64,000 bases of DNA. Origin: Paludibacter propionicigenes WB4 (lineage in GTDB: Bacteria; Bacteroidota; Bacteroidia; Bacteroidales; Paludibacteraceae). The stretch spans positions 2,480,001 through 2,544,000 of the forward strand of contig NC_014734.1 in assembly GCF_000183135.1 (NCBI RefSeq), written 5' to 3'. Below the pieces are notes generated by a model. It was given only the letters and a program-made list of their open reading frames with translations. It had not been told where the DNA came from and did not search any database. Positions 46,561 through 54,527 of this stretch are shown in pieces (positions within the stretch are counted from its first letter, which is position 1; every line of letters begins with the position of its first letter). The translations under genes were made by a program, and so were the position numbers.

Positions 46561-47127
46561 ATGAAAAAAAAATTAATCATTTGTCTGTCTTTTTGCGTAA
46601 TTGCTCTTAATCTATTTAGTCAGGAAAACAGCAGTTCTACTATTACTTCTCCTTCAATTAATCAACGTGATAATAACGAATTGAGAATTAATATTGCAAC
46701 TTCTATAATCGGATTTCCTGAGTTAAATTACGAGAGATTTATAGAAGATAATATGGGTGTAGGGTTAGCCGGATCTGTTTCGCTCGAAAAAACAGAAGAT
46801 ATGTCTATGCGTTGGTATGCATTACCTTATTATCGTCTTTATTTTGGGAAGAAAAAAGCATCAGGATTCTTCATCGAAGGTAATATGGCATTGGTGGGTC
46901 AAAAAGAAAATTATTATGAATCGTACTTTGTAAATAACACTTACGTTCAAGGTCCTTTGTATACTAATTCCAAAACAAACTTTGGTTTTGGTGGAGCCAT
47001 TGGTGTAAAATTGCTGGCTCGAAATGGCTTAACAGGTGAAGTGTATGCAGGTGTAGGAAGATTATTCGGAGATTATATAAATGATGCTTATCCACGCATT
47101 GGGGTGTGTATAGGGAAAAGATTTTGA
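46561..47127 (+). CDS. Small outer-membrane beta-barrel protein
   Basis: 188 residues. Signal peptide (1-20, ending LFSQ). The rest shows alternating strands (LRINIATSIIGFPELNYERF, then YYRLYFG, then NFGFGGAIGVKLL) and ends in YPRIGVCIGKRF, consistent with an eight-stranded OmpA-like barrel. No known function. It is 57 bp after nadA and ends before a clear terminator. Confidence 0.75.
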   Translation: MKKKLIICLSFCVIALNLFSQENSSSTITSPSINQRDNNELRINIATSIIGFPELNYERFIEDNMGVGLAGSVSLEKTEDMSMRWYALPYYRLYFGKKKASGFFIEGNMALVGQKENYYESYFVNNTYVQGPLYTNSKTNFGFGGAIGVKLLARNGLTGEVYAGVGRLFGDYINDAYPRIGVCIGKRF

Positions 47128-47149
47128 TAAACTTACCTATAAAATAAAA

Positions 47150-47193
47150 AAAATACCGATTGAAATGAGTGATTCATTTTAGTCGGTATTTTA
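47150..47193 (+). terminator. Terminator after the small barrel gene
   Basis: AAAATACCGA pairs with TCGGTATTTT; the inner TGAAATGA/TTCATTTT part extends the stem with small mismatches. A-run and T-run on the flanks make it usable in both directions. Confidence 0.8.
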
Positions 47194-47218
47194 ATTTATT
47201 GCGGTTCGTACTTCATTT

Positions 47219-47440
47219 GCCATTTAATAATTTGTAGAATTGCCAACGATATACTAACAGCAATTTCCGAATTTTCGGATATTGCCAATCAAATATCATT
47301 CGCACTTTCCAAACCCTCGGAAAGTGCTACTGAGCTCTCGGCGGCAATATTTTATTGTTCGGAAATTGCTAATGAGCGATCAACGGTAATTTCCGCGTTT
47401 TCGGATATTGTCAGTGATATACGAATCGCAATATTTTAGT
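47219..47440 (+). repeat. Tandem array of 42-bp stem-loop units
   Basis: Hairpin starts at 47260, 47302, 47344, 47386 and 47428 are spaced exactly 42 bp, with a weaker unit from 47219. Each unit has a stem of the type GCAATTTCC...GGATATTGC and a spacer of about 16 bp. Unit two is GCACTTTCC/GGAAAGTGC, where both arms changed together so the stem is kept. The spacers differ. The period is a multiple of three, but stop codons interrupt all useful frames. Confidence 0.7.
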
Positions 47441-47473
47441 TCATACATTATTATTTTGTATAAAAATTATTGT

Positions 47474-47481
47474 TATTTTTG
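47474..47481 (+). promoter_or_regulatory. -7 box of the AraC-like gene
   Basis: TATTTTTG, 28 bp upstream of the ATG at 47510; a TTTG lies at 47455-47458, slightly too close (15 bp). Confidence 0.45.
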
Positions 47482-47509
47482 CAAAGTAATAACCTTAAAT
47501 TATCATCGT

Positions 47510-47926
47510 ATGAACGCAACATTCAAACAGTACACCCCAGCAGATTTGTACATCAACATGAACCAACCTGAGACAATGGAAGCCGACAGCTCAACCGAAG
47601 TTCCAACTACCGGTTTCCGACCCACAGGGAATGCTTTTTTGGATGCTTTTGTAAATAATTTTCACCAACATGGTATTCGCACGGGCAATTATCATGCAGC
47701 TTTATTGGGTATTAAACGAACCCAAATGTGTATTACTATCTTTACACTTACCGGTATGAAATATTCTGATTTCACGGAAGCGTATGTTCTCCTTATGGCT
47801 AACGACCTGCTAAAAGAGAAAAACAAAGAATTAAGAGTAACTGCTAAACGTCTCGGATTTGGAAGTTATTCGGGCTTTTATCGGTTTATGATGCGGAAAG
47901 GGATGGGCAAGCCGAGTTGGGTGTAA
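47510..47926 (+). CDS. AraC-like DNA-binding domain protein
   Basis: 138 residues from MNATFKQYTP. The C-terminal 60 residues match an AraC helix-turn-helix: YSDFTEAYVLLMANDLLKEK, then LRVTAKRLGFGSYSGFYRFM. No effector domain is fused, so it is a stand-alone DNA-binding protein. Its stop codon is followed at once, in the same frame, by the middle of a VOC-family gene (next entry), so a rearrangement may have ended or reshaped this gene. Confidence 0.7.
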   Translation: MNATFKQYTPADLYINMNQPETMEADSSTEVPTTGFRPTGNAFLDAFVNNFHQHGIRTGNYHAALLGIKRTQMCITIFTLTGMKYSDFTEAYVLLMANDLLKEKNKELRVTAKRLGFGSYSGFYRFMMRKGMGKPSWV

Positions 47927-48307
47927 TATAAAAAAGCGTTCGATGCCAAAGAGCTTGGCATATTAAAAATGCCTGATGGAAAAGTTGGTCATGCCGAAAT
48001 AGAAATTGAAGGTTCACTACTTATGATGTCCGATGAAAATCTGGAATGGGGCAATAAAAGTCCTTTGACAATTGGTGGAAATCCTACATGTATAGGATTG
48101 TATGTTAAAGATGTTGATAAAGTGTTTCAAAAAGCGATTGATGCAGGTGCTACTGTGGTTATGCCTATTGAAGATGCATTTTACGGCGATAGAGTAGGGC
48201 AGGTGATGGATCCGTTTGGGTATAAATGGATGATTGCAACCCATAAAAAAGCCGTTAGTTTCGAAGAAATGCAAAAGCTCTCGGACGAAATGTTTGCTCC
48301 TAAATAA
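47927..48307 (+). pseudogene. 5'-truncated VOC (glyoxalase-like) gene
   Basis: Directly after the AraC stop, the same frame reads YKKAFDAKELGILKMPDGKV and continues through GHAEIEIEGS to a normal VOC C-terminus (VMDPFGYKWMIATH). VOC proteins of this type begin about 30 residues earlier (FYKKAFGAKEL region is internal), so the N-terminal strand and start are missing. An ATG at 47969 could still start a 112-residue fragment. Translation through the single TAA would give an AraC-VOC fusion. Probably a deletion remnant. Confidence 0.65.
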
Positions 48308-48326
48308 TACTCTTTTAGGAAGAAAG

Positions 48327-48354
48327 AAAAAGCGGATATTACTCCGCTTTTTTT
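48327..48354. terminator. Bidirectional terminator at the VOC / U32 convergence
   Basis: AAAAAGCGGA and TCCGCTTTTTTT, 5-bp GC-rich stem extended by A/T pairs, loop TATTAC. The U32 gene's last codons and stop (48339-48341) lie inside the hairpin. Confidence 0.8.
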
Positions 48355-49658
48355 GTGCCATGTTCCGTTGGAACTATCTTGAATAATTTATCGTTCCGTC
48401 GTATAAGTTCGTTTGTTTTCATGGAGAAATACGTTCCTTTTTCTACCTTATGCGTTGGTTCGAGCTTCACGCGTATTTCTTTTACTGTGTCTTCGTAAGC
48501 TCCGGTCGTTTCGCCGGTAATCAGTATTTCGTCGCCCACTTCCAGGTATTGAGCTTCCAGTAAAAACTCAGCTACACCCAGTTTTTGGAAGAAGTTAGTA
48601 CATTTACCCACATAAATCTTTTTGTGGGTGGCTTCCGAGCCGTAGTTCTTGCTCCATTCTCCGAGCCGCTGTCCGAGGTAATAGCCGTTCCAGAATCCAC
48701 GATTGAACACTTTGCTGAGCCTGTTGTCCCATTCGGCCACTTTCTCGTCTGAAAACGTCCCGTTGAGGTACGATTCAATGGCTTCGTTGTAGCAACCCAC
48801 TACGGCTTTTACGTATTCGGCTCCACGTGCGCGTCCTTCTATTTTGAAAACACGTACGCCGGCTTTCAGCATTTCGTCTACAAAACCAATTGTTTTAAGG
48901 TCTTTTGGCGACATGATGTATTCGTTATCAACCTCCAGCTCTATCTCCGAATCTTTGTCTTTTACCGTATAACCCCGGCGGCAAATCTGGTTGCAGGCAC
49001 CGCGGTTGGCCGATACGTTTTTCTCGTGCAGACTGAGGTAACATTTACCCGAAACAGCCATGCAAAGCGCACCGTGGCAGAACATTTCGATACGGATCAG
49101 TTCACCGCTTTTTCCACGAATATTGTCGTTGATAATGGCCTGGTATATTTCCGAAACCTGTTGCATATTCAGTTCGCGAGCCAGTACCACCACATCGGCA
49201 AATTGGGCATAAAACTTCAACGATTCGACGTTTGAAATATTCAGCTGAGTAGAAAGATGTACCTCTACACCAATACTGTTGGCATACATCAAGGCAGCCA
49301 CATCGGCAGCAATAATGGCCGAAACCTGCGATTCTTTGGCTACGTCGATAATTTCGCGCATCAAGGTCAAATCGTTATCATACAAAATGGTATTGACGGT
49401 CAGGTAGCTTTTTACCTTATTTTCGTTACAGATGGCAACTATTTTGCGCAAGTCTTCTGTTGTAAAATTGCTGCTGGATTTGCTGCGCATATTCAGCTTT
49501 TCGATGCCAAAATACACCGAATCGGCACCCGCTTTGATGGCTGCCGACAGACTTTCCCACGATCCGGCAGGAGCCATTATTTCTATTTCAGAGCGAAGAA
49601 CCCCAAGCCCCTGAAGGGGAATTGAGTTAGCTTCGTCTTGTATGTTTTCTTGATTCAT
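48339..49658 (-). CDS. U32 family peptidase / RNA-modification protein
   Basis: 439 residues. Seen: EIMAPAGSWESLSAAIKAGA near 26-45, then ADSVYFGIEKLNMRS; the cysteine-bearing MFCHGALCMAVSGKCYLS; and GACNQICRRGY, all U32 (YhbU/RlhA/TrhP-like) marks. Members work in tRNA or rRNA hydroxylation or as collagenase-like proteases; which applies here is unclear. The first 20 residues include PLQGLGVLRS, encoded by the dispersed CCCCT/AGGGG element, so the N-terminus is unusual. Confidence 0.85.
   Translation of the reverse strand: MNQENIQDEANSIPLQGLGVLRSEIEIMAPAGSWESLSAAIKAGADSVYFGIEKLNMRSKSSSNFTTEDLRKIVAICNENKVKSYLTVNTILYDNDLTLMREIIDVAKESQVSAIIAADVAALMYANSIGVEVHLSTQLNISNVESLKFYAQFADVVVLARELNMQQVSEIYQAIINDNIRGKSGELIRIEMFCHGALCMAVSGKCYLSLHEKNVSANRGACNQICRRGYTVKDKDSEIELEVDNEYIMSPKDLKTIGFVDEMLKAGVRVFKIEGRARGAEYVKAVVGCYNEAIESYLNGTFSDEKVAEWDNRLSKVFNRGFWNGYYLGQRLGEWSKNYGSEATHKKIYVGKCTNFFQKLGVAEFLLEAQYLEVGDEILITGETTGAYEDTVKEIRVKLEPTHKVEKGTYFSMKTNELIRRNDKLFKIVPTEHGTKKAE
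49597..49625. repeat. Dispersed CCCCT/AGGGG element, copy 4 (inside the U32 gene)
   Basis: GAACCCCAAGCCCCTGAAGG and GGAA: same family as at 13226, but here within the first codons of the U32 gene and kept in frame. Confidence 0.55.
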
Positions 49659-49689
49659 TTTTATAAATAAGTAGAATGTTTTAATCTTA

Positions 49690-49724
49690 TTCCCCTTTAG
49701 GGGTCATTTAAACTTAGGGGTTAG
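49690..49724. repeat. Dispersed CCCCT/AGGGG element, copy 5
   Basis: TTCCCCTTTAGGGGTCATTT then AAACTTAGGGGTTAG. It supplies the last codons (LTPKFK) and stop of the 49704-50558 gene, and together with copy 4 it brackets the U32 start region. Confidence 0.55.
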
Positions 49725-50558
49725 TTTACTCAATGTGAAACTTATGCCAACACGTATTTGGTTATATGGAAAATCATGAATTCCATACTGATATTGTGCG
49801 AAATAATTCAGGTTTTTGCTTTGCTTAATGAGTTTCACACTATACACCAACGGAACATCACCATAGGTTTTATCCTTCAAATTTTTCCAACCCCAGTAGC
49901 CGGACAGCGTGTTTTCCAGTTTCCAGTCTTGATTGCCCAGTATGATTTTTCCACCGTACATTGGTGCATCATCCTGCGCACTATTGGTTGTTTCCCAGCA
50001 TAAAAAACCTGCATCGGCCACTAATCTTATTTCACTGATAAAACTGCTTTTAGTGAAAAATGATTTTCCCATTTCTACATCAAAATAATAGCCCGGCGTA
50101 TCGAAATAGCGTCGGGTAGCGTATGATTTTGCCGAAGCGGATTTTAATGTGCTGTTCAATATAACTTCCGGACGGTTTTTTTGTTCTTTCCAAAGTCTGA
50201 TCCTTGTTTGAACATAAATATCCCCAATTTCCGATCCGCTTGTTTTACTTGCACCGCGGTTTTGCATCACTTCTTCTGTTGTTTGATAATGCTCCAGCAC
50301 GGACGACCATATTTTGAACGAAACACACTCAGGAATCAAGGGAATATCCACTTTAATATATCCGTTTTTGGTAAGGTCACCATGCCCAAAATAATAATCA
50401 CCCATTAAACTGATAGTTGTTTTGGAAGGAATGGTGGCATCGGTAAATTCAGGAACCGGATTTGCATTAGGACCAAACCAAGAACTCGAATAACGAACTT
50501 GGGAATAAATACCTTGTTGACAAACTATTACCAACAAAAGAATCAGATTTTTTTTCAT
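49704..50558 (-). CDS. Outer-membrane or secreted protein of unknown function
   Basis: 284 residues. Signal peptide (1-19, ending GIYSQ). Afterwards RYSSSWFGPNANPVPEFTDA and a series of strand-like stretches (TTISLMGDYYFGHGD, IRVGISFTLS) suggest a beta-barrel. It is a Bacteroidota-type hypothetical protein. The C-terminus comes from a repeat element. It precedes the U32 gene by 45 bp in transcription order. Confidence 0.7.
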   Translation of the reverse strand: MKKNLILLLVIVCQQGIYSQVRYSSSWFGPNANPVPEFTDATIPSKTTISLMGDYYFGHGDLTKNGYIKVDIPLIPECVSFKIWSSVLEHYQTTEEVMQNRGASKTSGSEIGDIYVQTRIRLWKEQKNRPEVILNSTLKSASAKSYATRRYFDTPGYYFDVEMGKSFFTKSSFISEIRLVADAGFLCWETTNSAQDDAPMYGGKIILGNQDWKLENTLSGYWGWKNLKDKTYGDVPLVYSVKLIKQSKNLNYFAQYQYGIHDFPYNQIRVGISFTLSKLTPKFK

Positions 50559-50630
50559 TTATTGCACGCTAGAAATTTCGATGCAAAGATAGATAATTGT
50601 ATCCACAATTTATACCTTAAAAATATTTCC

Positions 50631-50638
50631 TACCTTTG
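50631..50638 (+). promoter_or_regulatory. -7 box of dusB
   Basis: TACCTTTG, 20 bp before the dusB start codon; no -33 TTG at the usual distance. Confidence 0.5.
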
Positions 50639-50658
50639 TATCTATTTTTTGCATAAAC

Positions 50659-51684
50659 ATGAAAATTTCAAACATAGAATTTCCAGATAAACCGCTCTTT
50701 TTGGCTCCTATGGAGGATGTTACCGATCCGGCATTTCGTCTTTTATGCAAGCGTTTCGGAGTAGATATGGTTTATACGGAATTTATCTCTGCAGACGCGC
50801 TTATTCGTAGCGTTAAGCGTACCGAACAGAAACTTACGATATACGACGAAGAACGCCCCGTGGCTATACAACTTTATGGACGTGAAGCAGATGCCATGGC
50901 CGAAGCAGCGCGAATTGCAGCTGAAGCTTGTCCGGAGTTTATTGATTTGAATTTTGGATGTCCTGTAAAGAAAGTAGCCGGTAAAGGGGCAGGAGCGGGG
51001 CTTTTACGTGATATCCCGAAAATGCTTCAGATAACTTCGGAGGTGGTCAAAGCTGTAAATCTACCGGTAACGGTCAAAACCCGACTGGGATGGGACGAAG
51101 ACAGTAAGGTGATTGTTGAACTGGCTGAACGGCTACAGGATTGTGGTATAGCAGCATTGGCTATCCATGGGCGAACCCGTTCGCAAATGTACAAAGGCGA
51201 TGCGGACTGGACATTGATTGGTGAGGTGAAAAATAATCCGCGTATGCATATTCCTATCATCGGCAACGGTGATGTAACTACTGCCGAACGTGCAGCCGAA
51301 TGTTTTGACAGATATGGGGTTGATGCGGTCATGGTGGGGCGCGCTGCTATTGGTCGTCCGTGGGTTTTTGCAGAGATGAAGCAGTATTTTCAAACTGGTG
51401 AAATACATCCTGTTCTCACGTTTGAAGAACAAAAGAATATTTTGAAAGAGCATATTATTGCTTCCGTTCGTTGGCTTGATATTGATGACAATACCGCTAT
51501 CGAAAGCGTAAGTAATCAGCGACTTAAAGGAATTATCCATAGTCGTCGACATCTGGCTGCTACGCCCGTTTTTAAAGGTATTCCAAACTTTAAAGAAACC
51601 CGTATTGCAATGCTTCGTGCCGAAAATCTGGATGAACTTTTCAGAATAATTGATTCTGTTCGTGAACCCGAACACTCTCTTTAA
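50659..51684 (+). CDS. dusB: tRNA-dihydrouridine synthase B
   Basis: 341 residues. FMN enzyme reducing uridines in tRNA. Seen: LFLAPMEDVTDPAFRLLCKR near 14-33, DLNFGCPVKKVAGKGAGAGL near 98-117 with the catalytic Cys, and IGNGDV near 202. Normal length. Followed after 41 bp by the M13 peptidase, without terminator, so the two may share a transcript. Confidence 0.94.
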   Translation: MKISNIEFPDKPLFLAPMEDVTDPAFRLLCKRFGVDMVYTEFISADALIRSVKRTEQKLTIYDEERPVAIQLYGREADAMAEAARIAAEACPEFIDLNFGCPVKKVAGKGAGAGLLRDIPKMLQITSEVVKAVNLPVTVKTRLGWDEDSKVIVELAERLQDCGIAALAIHGRTRSQMYKGDADWTLIGEVKNNPRMHIPIIGNGDVTTAERAAECFDRYGVDAVMVGRAAIGRPWVFAEMKQYFQTGEIHPVLTFEEQKNILKEHIIASVRWLDIDDNTAIESVSNQRLKGIIHSRRHLAATPVFKGIPNFKETRIAMLRAENLDELFRIIDSVREPEHSL

Positions 51685-51725
51685 TGTTATTATTTTCAAT
51701 TATATATCACTCAAATAATTTTAAG

Positions 51726-53756
51726 ATGAAGAAAATTTTATTATCAACTTTTGCATTAATGCTTATGATGACAGCTGGCTATGCACAAAAGAAAACCCCG
51801 TTAAGCCCGGGTATTAAGTTGGAAAACCTCGACCCTTCGGTTTCACCACATGTCGATTTTTATCAGTATGCTTGCGGTGGCTGGATGAAAAACCACCCAC
51901 TCACAGGTGAATATTCACGTTTTGGAAGTTTCGATATGTTGGCCGAAAACAATCGCAAACAGCTTCGCGGTTTAATTGAAGGTCTAGCCGCTAAACCGGC
52001 TGCCAAAGGTACAGTTGCTCAAAAAATAGGCGATATCTACAGCCTGGCTATGGACAGCACCAAACTCAATGCCGATGGATATAAGCCTATCAAGAATGAA
52101 TTGCAGCGTATAGCTCAGATTAAGACTGTTGCTGATATTCTTAAACTTGCACCAGAATTGGTGCTATCAGGTCTCGATCCTTATTTTTCTATTTATGTTG
52201 GAGCCGATCCAATGAACAGCAGCCTTAATCTGGTTCAGACTTATCAGAGTGGTATAAGTCTCGGACAGCGTGATTATTATCTTGAAAATGATGCTAATAC
52301 TAAAGACATTAGGGACAAATACAAAGCGCATATTGTCAAAATGTTCGAATTGGTTGGTTTTACATCATCTGACGCACAAAAGAATATGGAAGATGTTTTG
52401 AGAATCGAAACACGTCTTGCAACAGCAGCTTACGACAAAGTAAAATTACGCGACCCACACGCCAATTATAATAAAATGACTGTTGCCGATTTACAAAAGT
52501 TGGTGCCTGAGATTGATTGGGCAGCATATCTTAATTCTTTGGGATTAAAGAATATAAAAGATATCAGCGTTTCGCAAAAAGAATCGTTGACTGAAGTTGG
52601 TAAAGTGCTTACTACAGAGCCTATATCTGCGCATATCGCTTATTTGCAATGGAAACTTATCGATGATGCTGCTTCGTATATGAGTGATAATATTTATGCT
52701 CAAAACTTTGATTTTTATGGAAAGACTCTTTCCGGTAAGAAAGAACAATCACCTCGTTGGAAGCGCGCTGTAAGTACTGTTGACGGTATTTTAGGTGAAG
52801 CTGTTGGACAAATGTATGTAAAGAAATATTTCCCTGCTGCAGCTAAAGAGCGTATGCTTAAGCTGGTTCATAACTTGCAGGTTACACTTGGTGAGCGCAT
52901 CAATGCATTACCATGGATGGGCGATTCAACCAAGGTGAAAGCTAATGAAAAACTGAAAGCTTTCTATGTTAAGATTGGTTATCCTGATAAGTGGAGAGAT
53001 TACACCGCTTTGGATATCAACAAGGATTCTTATTACGCTAATATACAAAGAGCCAATAAGTTTGAACATACTTACCGTTTTGCTAAAGCCGACAAACCAG
53101 TAGATAAAACAGAATGGCAAATGACTCCTCAAACGGTGAATGCATATTACGATCCGTCGACCAACGAAATTTGTTTCCCTGCCGGAATTCTTCAATATCC
53201 TTTCTTCGACATGAAAGCTGATGATGCATTCAATTATGGCGCTATCGGCGTTGTTATTGGCCATGAAATGACTCACGGATTTGATGACCAGGGTCGTCAG
53301 TTTGATAAAGAAGGTAACTTGAAAGACTGGTGGACAGCAGAAGATGGAAAAAAATTCGAATTGCGTGCTAAAGTAATGTCTGACTTTTTCGATTCTATTT
53401 ATGTAGCTCCGGGTGTGCATGGAAACGGTAAATTTACCTTGGGCGAAAACATAGCTGACCACGGAGGATTACAGATTTCTTATCAGGCATTCAAGAAAGC
53501 CACAGCGCTATCTCCGCTTAAGAAAGAAAAAGGTTTTACTCCTGAACAACGTTTCTTCCTGGCTTATTCAAATGTTTGGGCAGGAAATGTACGTCCAGAA
53601 GAAATTTTGAAACGCACTAAATCAGATCCTCACTCATTGGGTAAATGGCGTGTAAACGGCGCTCTTCCACAGATTTCAGCATGGTATAGTGCATTCGGTA
53701 TCAAAGCCGGAGATCCTATGTTTGTGCCTGTAGAAAAGCGTGTTTCTATCTGGTAA
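51726..53756 (+). CDS. M13-family metallopeptidase (neprilysin/PepO-like)
   Basis: 676 residues from MKKILLSTFALML; an ATG at 51684 would add 14 residues ahead of a clear signal peptide (1-20, ending AGYAQ), so the later start is chosen. Zinc motif HEMTH at about 512-516 in VIGHEMTHGFDDQG, and ENIADHGG near 573-580 with the third ligand. Long N-terminal helical domain as in the family. Secreted or periplasmic peptide hydrolase. Terminator at 53805-53842. Confidence 0.93.
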   Translation: MKKILLSTFALMLMMTAGYAQKKTPLSPGIKLENLDPSVSPHVDFYQYACGGWMKNHPLTGEYSRFGSFDMLAENNRKQLRGLIEGLAAKPAAKGTVAQKIGDIYSLAMDSTKLNADGYKPIKNELQRIAQIKTVADILKLAPELVLSGLDPYFSIYVGADPMNSSLNLVQTYQSGISLGQRDYYLENDANTKDIRDKYKAHIVKMFELVGFTSSDAQKNMEDVLRIETRLATAAYDKVKLRDPHANYNKMTVADLQKLVPEIDWAAYLNSLGLKNIKDISVSQKESLTEVGKVLTTEPISAHIAYLQWKLIDDAASYMSDNIYAQNFDFYGKTLSGKKEQSPRWKRAVSTVDGILGEAVGQMYVKKYFPAAAKERMLKLVHNLQVTLGERINALPWMGDSTKVKANEKLKAFYVKIGYPDKWRDYTALDINKDSYYANIQRANKFEHTYRFAKADKPVDKTEWQMTPQTVNAYYDPSTNEICFPAGILQYPFFDMKADDAFNYGAIGVVIGHEMTHGFDDQGRQFDKEGNLKDWWTAEDGKKFELRAKVMSDFFDSIYVAPGVHGNGKFTLGENIADHGGLQISYQAFKKATALSPLKKEKGFTPEQRFFLAYSNVWAGNVRPEEILKRTKSDPHSLGKWRVNGALPQISAWYSAFGIKAGDPMFVPVEKRVSIW

Positions 53757-53980
53757 GACAACCCTTCGAACAGCCTTTTCACTGTAGTGATAAGGTCATA
53801 TAACAAATAAGGCAGAACCTCATCGTCTGCCTTATTTTTTTTGCGGTTATACTGCTTTTTGCTGGTCATAACCTTTCGATAATTTATCAACTTTCCGTAC
53901 GTTCGAATTTCTTCTTCACGGCTTTGCTTGCGTGCAGCCTTCACCTGCTTCATTACAGAGCTTTTCTTTTTTTGTTTCAT
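53630..53980 (-). CDS. Small basic protein, overlapping the end of the M13 peptidase gene
   Basis: Open for 116 residues, beginning MKQKKKSSVMKQVKAARKQS and rich in Lys and Arg. The part I recall from similar Bacteroidota proteins runs from the start to about residue 60 (REEEIRTYGKLINYR, KKNKADDEVLPYLL). Codons after that run antisense into the M13 gene (53630-53756) and may be an accidental extension of a normally shorter protein. The peptidase terminator lies in its coding region. No domain known; RNA or DNA binding is only suggested by charge. Confidence 0.5.
   Translation of the reverse strand: MKQKKKSSVMKQVKAARKQSREEEIRTYGKLINYRKVMTSKKQYNRKKNKADDEVLPYLLYDLITTVKRLFEGLSYQIETRFSTGTNIGSPALIPNALYHAEICGRAPFTRHLPNE
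53805..53842 (+). terminator. Terminator of the M13 peptidase gene
   Basis: A perfect 12-bp stem AAATAAGGCAGA / TCTGCCTTATTT, loop ACCTCATCG, then TTTTT. It lies inside the opposite-strand small basic gene. Confidence 0.88.
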
Positions 53981-54001
53981 TTTTCTTTTGTTTTAAATTC
54001 A

Positions 54002-54442
54002 TTATACAATCGTTATTTTTCTTTTTCCGTTTTCTGTTTCTTCAATATCCACATTGACTATTGACTCGGGTAGGATAGGAGCTATATTTTCCGACCATTC
54101 GATAAAGCAGAGGTTTCCGCTGTAAAGATATTCTTCTGCACCGAAATCAAGTGCTTCCTGTACTTTATTTATCCTGTAGCAATCAAAATGAAATATTATC
54201 CTTCCATCTGCACTCTCATATTCATTAACAATAGAGAATGTCGGAGAGTTCACGGTTTCCTTAACACCCATAACTTCGCAAATGGCTTTGATGAAGGTTG
54301 TCTTTCCGGCACCCATTTTTCCGTTAAATGCAAAAACTGTGTTTTTGCCTATCAGCTCAATAAATTCTTGTGCGGTTTTGTGTATCGTACCCAGTGACTG
54401 AATTTCCAGTTCTGTTTTTTCTATTTTTTCACTCATTGACAT
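54002..54442 (-). CDS. tsaE: tRNA threonylcarbamoyladenosine biosynthesis ATPase TsaE
   Basis: 146 residues. P-loop GKMGAGKTTF near 41-50, SPTFSIVNEY near 66-75 and FIEWSENI near 113-120, all TsaE signatures. It works with TsaB and TsaD to form t6A37 in tRNA; those genes are not in the window. Promoter box at 54496-54503, just after uvrC. Confidence 0.93.
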   Translation of the reverse strand: MSMSEKIEKTELEIQSLGTIHKTAQEFIELIGKNTVFAFNGKMGAGKTTFIKAICEVMGVKETVNSPTFSIVNEYESADGRIIFHFDCYRINKVQEALDFGAEEYLYSGNLCFIEWSENIAPILPESIVNVDIEETENGKRKITIV

Positions 54443-54495
54443 TTTATCCTTTTTTTCTACTTATAATTCATGTTTTAGGATGCATTATTTACGTG

Positions 54496-54503
54496 CAAAG
54501 ATA
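54496..54503 (-). promoter_or_regulatory. -7 box of tsaE
   Basis: TATCTTTG on the minus strand, 53 bp before the start codon, between the uvrC stop and tsaE. No -33 match at 19-20 bp. Confidence 0.5.
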
Positions 54504-54527
54504 CGGTAAAAATCAAATATTCGATTC

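Noticed and set aside
47219-47440. Reading the 42-bp units as a CRISPR array
   Set aside because: The repeated parts are imperfect and hairpin-forming, spacers are only about 16 bp, and no cas gene is near.
47219-47440. Reading the 42-bp array as a coding 14-residue repeat
   Set aside because: The period fits codons, but in-frame stops interrupt it and no start or signal supports a protein.
53630-53756. C-terminal extension of the small basic protein antisense to the M13 gene
   Set aside because: The residues after about 60 mirror the peptidase codons and are probably accidental; only the N-terminal part is considered real.
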